DNA of 5,193 nucleotides from CAZFMJ01 sp964520045 (lineage in GTDB: Bacteria > Elusimicrobiota > Elusimicrobia > Elusimicrobiales > CAZFMJ01): NCBI GenBank assembly GCA_964520045.1, contig CAZFMJ010000116.1:1-5193 (forward strand), in the 5' to 3' direction. Positions 3,939 to 5,193 of the stretch are shown in pieces; within the stretch, counting starts at the first letter, position 1, and each line of letters starts with the position of its first letter. Made by a program: the position numbers and the translations under genes. Under the pieces are notes generated by a model that ran no database searches, had not been told where the DNA came from, and worked only from the letters and a program-made list of their open reading frames with translations.

Positions 3939-5045
3939 TTAGAGGGGGAAATAGGTGTCTGTCCCTATTTTCAGAAAAGTATCGGTCCCCCAGAACCTCC
4001 GCATTGCCTTGACATTGACATGCTGTTCGAAAAACATCTCGTCCACCAGCAGATGCAGCTTCGGGTCTTTTACCAGCTGGTCCATTAGCGCATTTTCGAT
4101 ATCAGGCACGTCTATATCCAGTTTTACCGCGATATAATCGCCGGGAGCCGCGCTCATGCCCCGCAGAATGCGCCATGGGTTCCATTTGCCGTTAGGGGCC
4201 TTCTCCACGCCTTTATTGAAATAGACATAGTGGGGCAAGATATCGTCGGGAACATTTTTATAAATGTCGTCGGGGGAATGTTTTTCAATCTCAAACGAGA
4301 CGATCCAATCAAACGCCATGCCGCGGCGTTTTAAACGATCCACAAACCAGAGCGCGCTGACCGCGGCGGGGTCTCCGAGCCATTGGTCGTACAAGGAGGC
4401 GCCTATATCCATAAGGATATTCTGCCCCGCGCTGGACTCTACGCCATCCGCCGAAACGACGTTCCGCGGGACAAAGCCTCCGACGCGCCAAGAGCCGGTA
4501 TCATCCGGCGTATCGGTCCATGGAGCCGCCGGGCCTATGAGCAAGTGACGCTTGGAGTAAACAGGACTTTCTCCCGAATTAAACGATAGAAAGACTTCAT
4601 CACTCACATTCTTCGGCCGCGGACACATAGTCAGCGGATCGCGCAGTATGCCGACGAGCGGCTCGATTAACTGCGCCCGCCTCTTTCCGGTATCCTTAAG
4701 GTCCGGACCGCAGCGGAGCGCGTATATCATGCGGGAGAAAAGGCCGATGGATTCGGGGGGAACGGGTTTGCCGCGCAGGACAAGACCGGTGACGGCGGAG
4801 ATCATCCGAGAGGAGCGCTTTGCCTCCTCCGGCCAAGACAGCGCTTCGCACTCACGGTCCCGGCGTTCACCCGACTCTTCCCCTCCGCTCCACTCATTTT
4901 CCCACTGCGACGGCTTATAAGATTCAAACACCCACGCGCATTGCCCGGAACCCGATGCGGGATTTGCGGAAACGCTCCCCGGTCCGAACGCATTTGCCGA
5001 GAAAACCCAAAACAACAAAAACGGCAGTATTGTTATATTTTTCAT
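3939..5045 (-). CDS. Secreted protein with an FkbM-like methyltransferase-type C-terminal domain
   Basis: This 368-residue protein starts with a Sec signal peptide (MKNITILPFLLFWVFSANA, probable cleavage after Ala19). GAGGGG lies about five bases upstream of ATG at 5043-5045. Residues 20-205 are unrecognised; four Cys (36, 66, 112, 141) could form disulfides. From about 208 the pattern resembles the SAM-binding fold of FkbM-type methyltransferases: NILMDIGASLYD (209-220, glycine loop), FDWIVSFE (245-252, acidic end of the second strand), YIAVKLDIDVPDIE (304-317, like the KIDVEGxE motif) and LVDEMFFEQHVN (333-344). The GxGxxG loop is degenerate, so catalysis is not assured, and an exported enzyme would lack cytoplasmic SAM. 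I recall similar domains in algal proteins of unknown function. The last 11 residues, LKIGTDTYFPL, are encoded by a dispersed repeat element. The gene stands alone. Confidence 0.8.
   Translation of the reverse strand: MKNITILPFLLFWVFSANAFGPGSVSANPASGSGQCAWVFESYKPSQWENEWSGGEESGERRDRECEALSWPEEAKRSSRMISAVTGLVLRGKPVPPESIGLFSRMIYALRCGPDLKDTGKRRAQLIEPLVGILRDPLTMCPRPKNVSDEVFLSFNSGESPVYSKRHLLIGPAAPWTDTPDDTGSWRVGGFVPRNVVSADGVESSAGQNILMDIGASLYDQWLGDPAAVSALWFVDRLKRRGMAFDWIVSFEIEKHSPDDIYKNVPDDILPHYVYFNKGVEKAPNGKWNPWRILRGMSAAPGDYIAVKLDIDVPDIENALMDQLVKDPKLHLLVDEMFFEQHVNVKAMRRFWGTDTFLKIGTDTYFPL
3949..3970. repeat. AAATAGGG-type repeat forming the 3' end of the FkbM-like gene
   Basis: AAATAGG (3949-3955) and CCTATTT (3964-3970) are inverted ends around an eight-base core containing TGTCTGTC. 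The complement begins AAAATAGGGACAG, identical over 13 bases to the element at 2681-2693. The element lies inside the coding frame of the gene ending at 3939 and is read as KIGTDTYF. The same peptide string is familiar from spurious or extended reading frames in other genomes; that is recollection, not a search. Confidence 0.6.
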
Positions 5046-5162
5046 TCATCCCCTCTTGACGCTTTAAATCCCGTCATACCTTGCCGTATCCGTATAGCTG
5101 AATCATATTTTCAATCCTAAATCCGGAATAAAAGTTAAACGGGGGTTAAAAAAACTTTGCCG
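5046..5162. other. Leader region of the FkbM-like gene
   Basis: This 117-base intergenic stretch carries the Shine-Dalgarno GAGGGG for the minus-strand gene. A possible minus-strand -10 box TATGAT (5102-5107) has no convincing -35 box at the right distance. The region is AT-rich, with an A-run at 5149-5155. No riboswitch or other structured leader is recognised. Confidence 0.35.
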
Positions 5163-5164
5163 CG

Positions 5165-5193
5165 AATAAAAAAGCCCCGCCGGACAGGCGGGG
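5165..5193 (-). terminator. Rho-independent terminator of a minus-strand gene beyond the right edge
   Basis: On the minus strand, CCCCGCC (5187-5193) pairs perfectly with GGCGGGG (5175-5181) around the five-base loop TGTCC. CTTTTTTATT follows immediately. A 7-bp GC stem followed by six U is a textbook intrinsic terminator. It should end transcription of a gene to the right of the window and so separates it from the FkbM-like gene, which needs its own promoter. Confidence 0.85.

Noticed and set aside
4010..4020. GACATTGACAT matching the sequence at the exported-protein promoter (1298-1308)
   Set aside because: An 11-base match inside a coding region (His-Val-Asn-Val) is compatible with chance.
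3735..4088. Plus-strand frame of 117 codons
   Set aside because: Crosses antisense to both the 66-codon frame and the end of the FkbM-like gene; composition is that of a shadow frame.

Overview
This window carries a run of ordinary-looking bacterial genes, probably from a Gram-negative-type bacterium. Shine-Dalgarno sites, sigma70-like promoters and N-terminal export signals are all recognisable. Base composition is mixed, with a moderately GC-rich gene on the right and AT-rich intergenic DNA. The short AAATAGGG-type repeats and the FkbM-like secreted protein remind me of uncultivated lineages such as Elusimicrobiota, Omnitrophota or Nitrospirota. That placement is a weak impression from memory and cannot be proved from the window.

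Layout. (1) At 3-101 (+) lies the C-terminal end of a protein whose last residues match the end of the secreted protein at 2085-2666. (2) At 140-1174 (-) is a Gfo/Idh/MocA-family NAD(P)-dependent oxidoreductase. (3) At 1362-2000 and 2085-2666 (+) are two exported proteins of unknown function, possibly one operon. They are read divergently from the oxidoreductase, and the 187-bp gap holds a promoter for each direction. (4) At 2680-2746 is an intergenic repeat-like element. (5) On the minus strand, 3627-3199 encodes a MarR-family repressor and 3176-2766 a SnoaL-like (NTF2-fold) protein. They form a two-gene operon whose promoter overlaps a perfect 10-bp inverted repeat and is followed by a run of nine G. 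(6) At 3707-3907 (-) is a 66-codon reading frame that looks like an N-terminal remnant. (7) At 3939-5045 (-) is a secreted protein with a C-terminal domain resembling FkbM-type methyltransferases. Its last residues are encoded by another copy of the repeat. (8) At the right edge is an intrinsic terminator for a minus-strand gene outside the window.

How the genes fit together. The MarR and SnoaL-like genes form the one clear regulatory unit: an autoregulated repressor with a small downstream ligand-binding or cyclase-like protein. The two exported proteins may be co-expressed. The remaining genes appear to be independent units. Several gene 3' ends are marked by short AAATAGGG-like elements, and in one case such an element has become part of the coding sequence. 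I see no rRNA, tRNA, CRISPR array, transposase or phage gene. No gap without a gene exceeds 300 bases; the largest, roughly 3643-3938, contains the MarR promoter/operator and the 66-codon frame.
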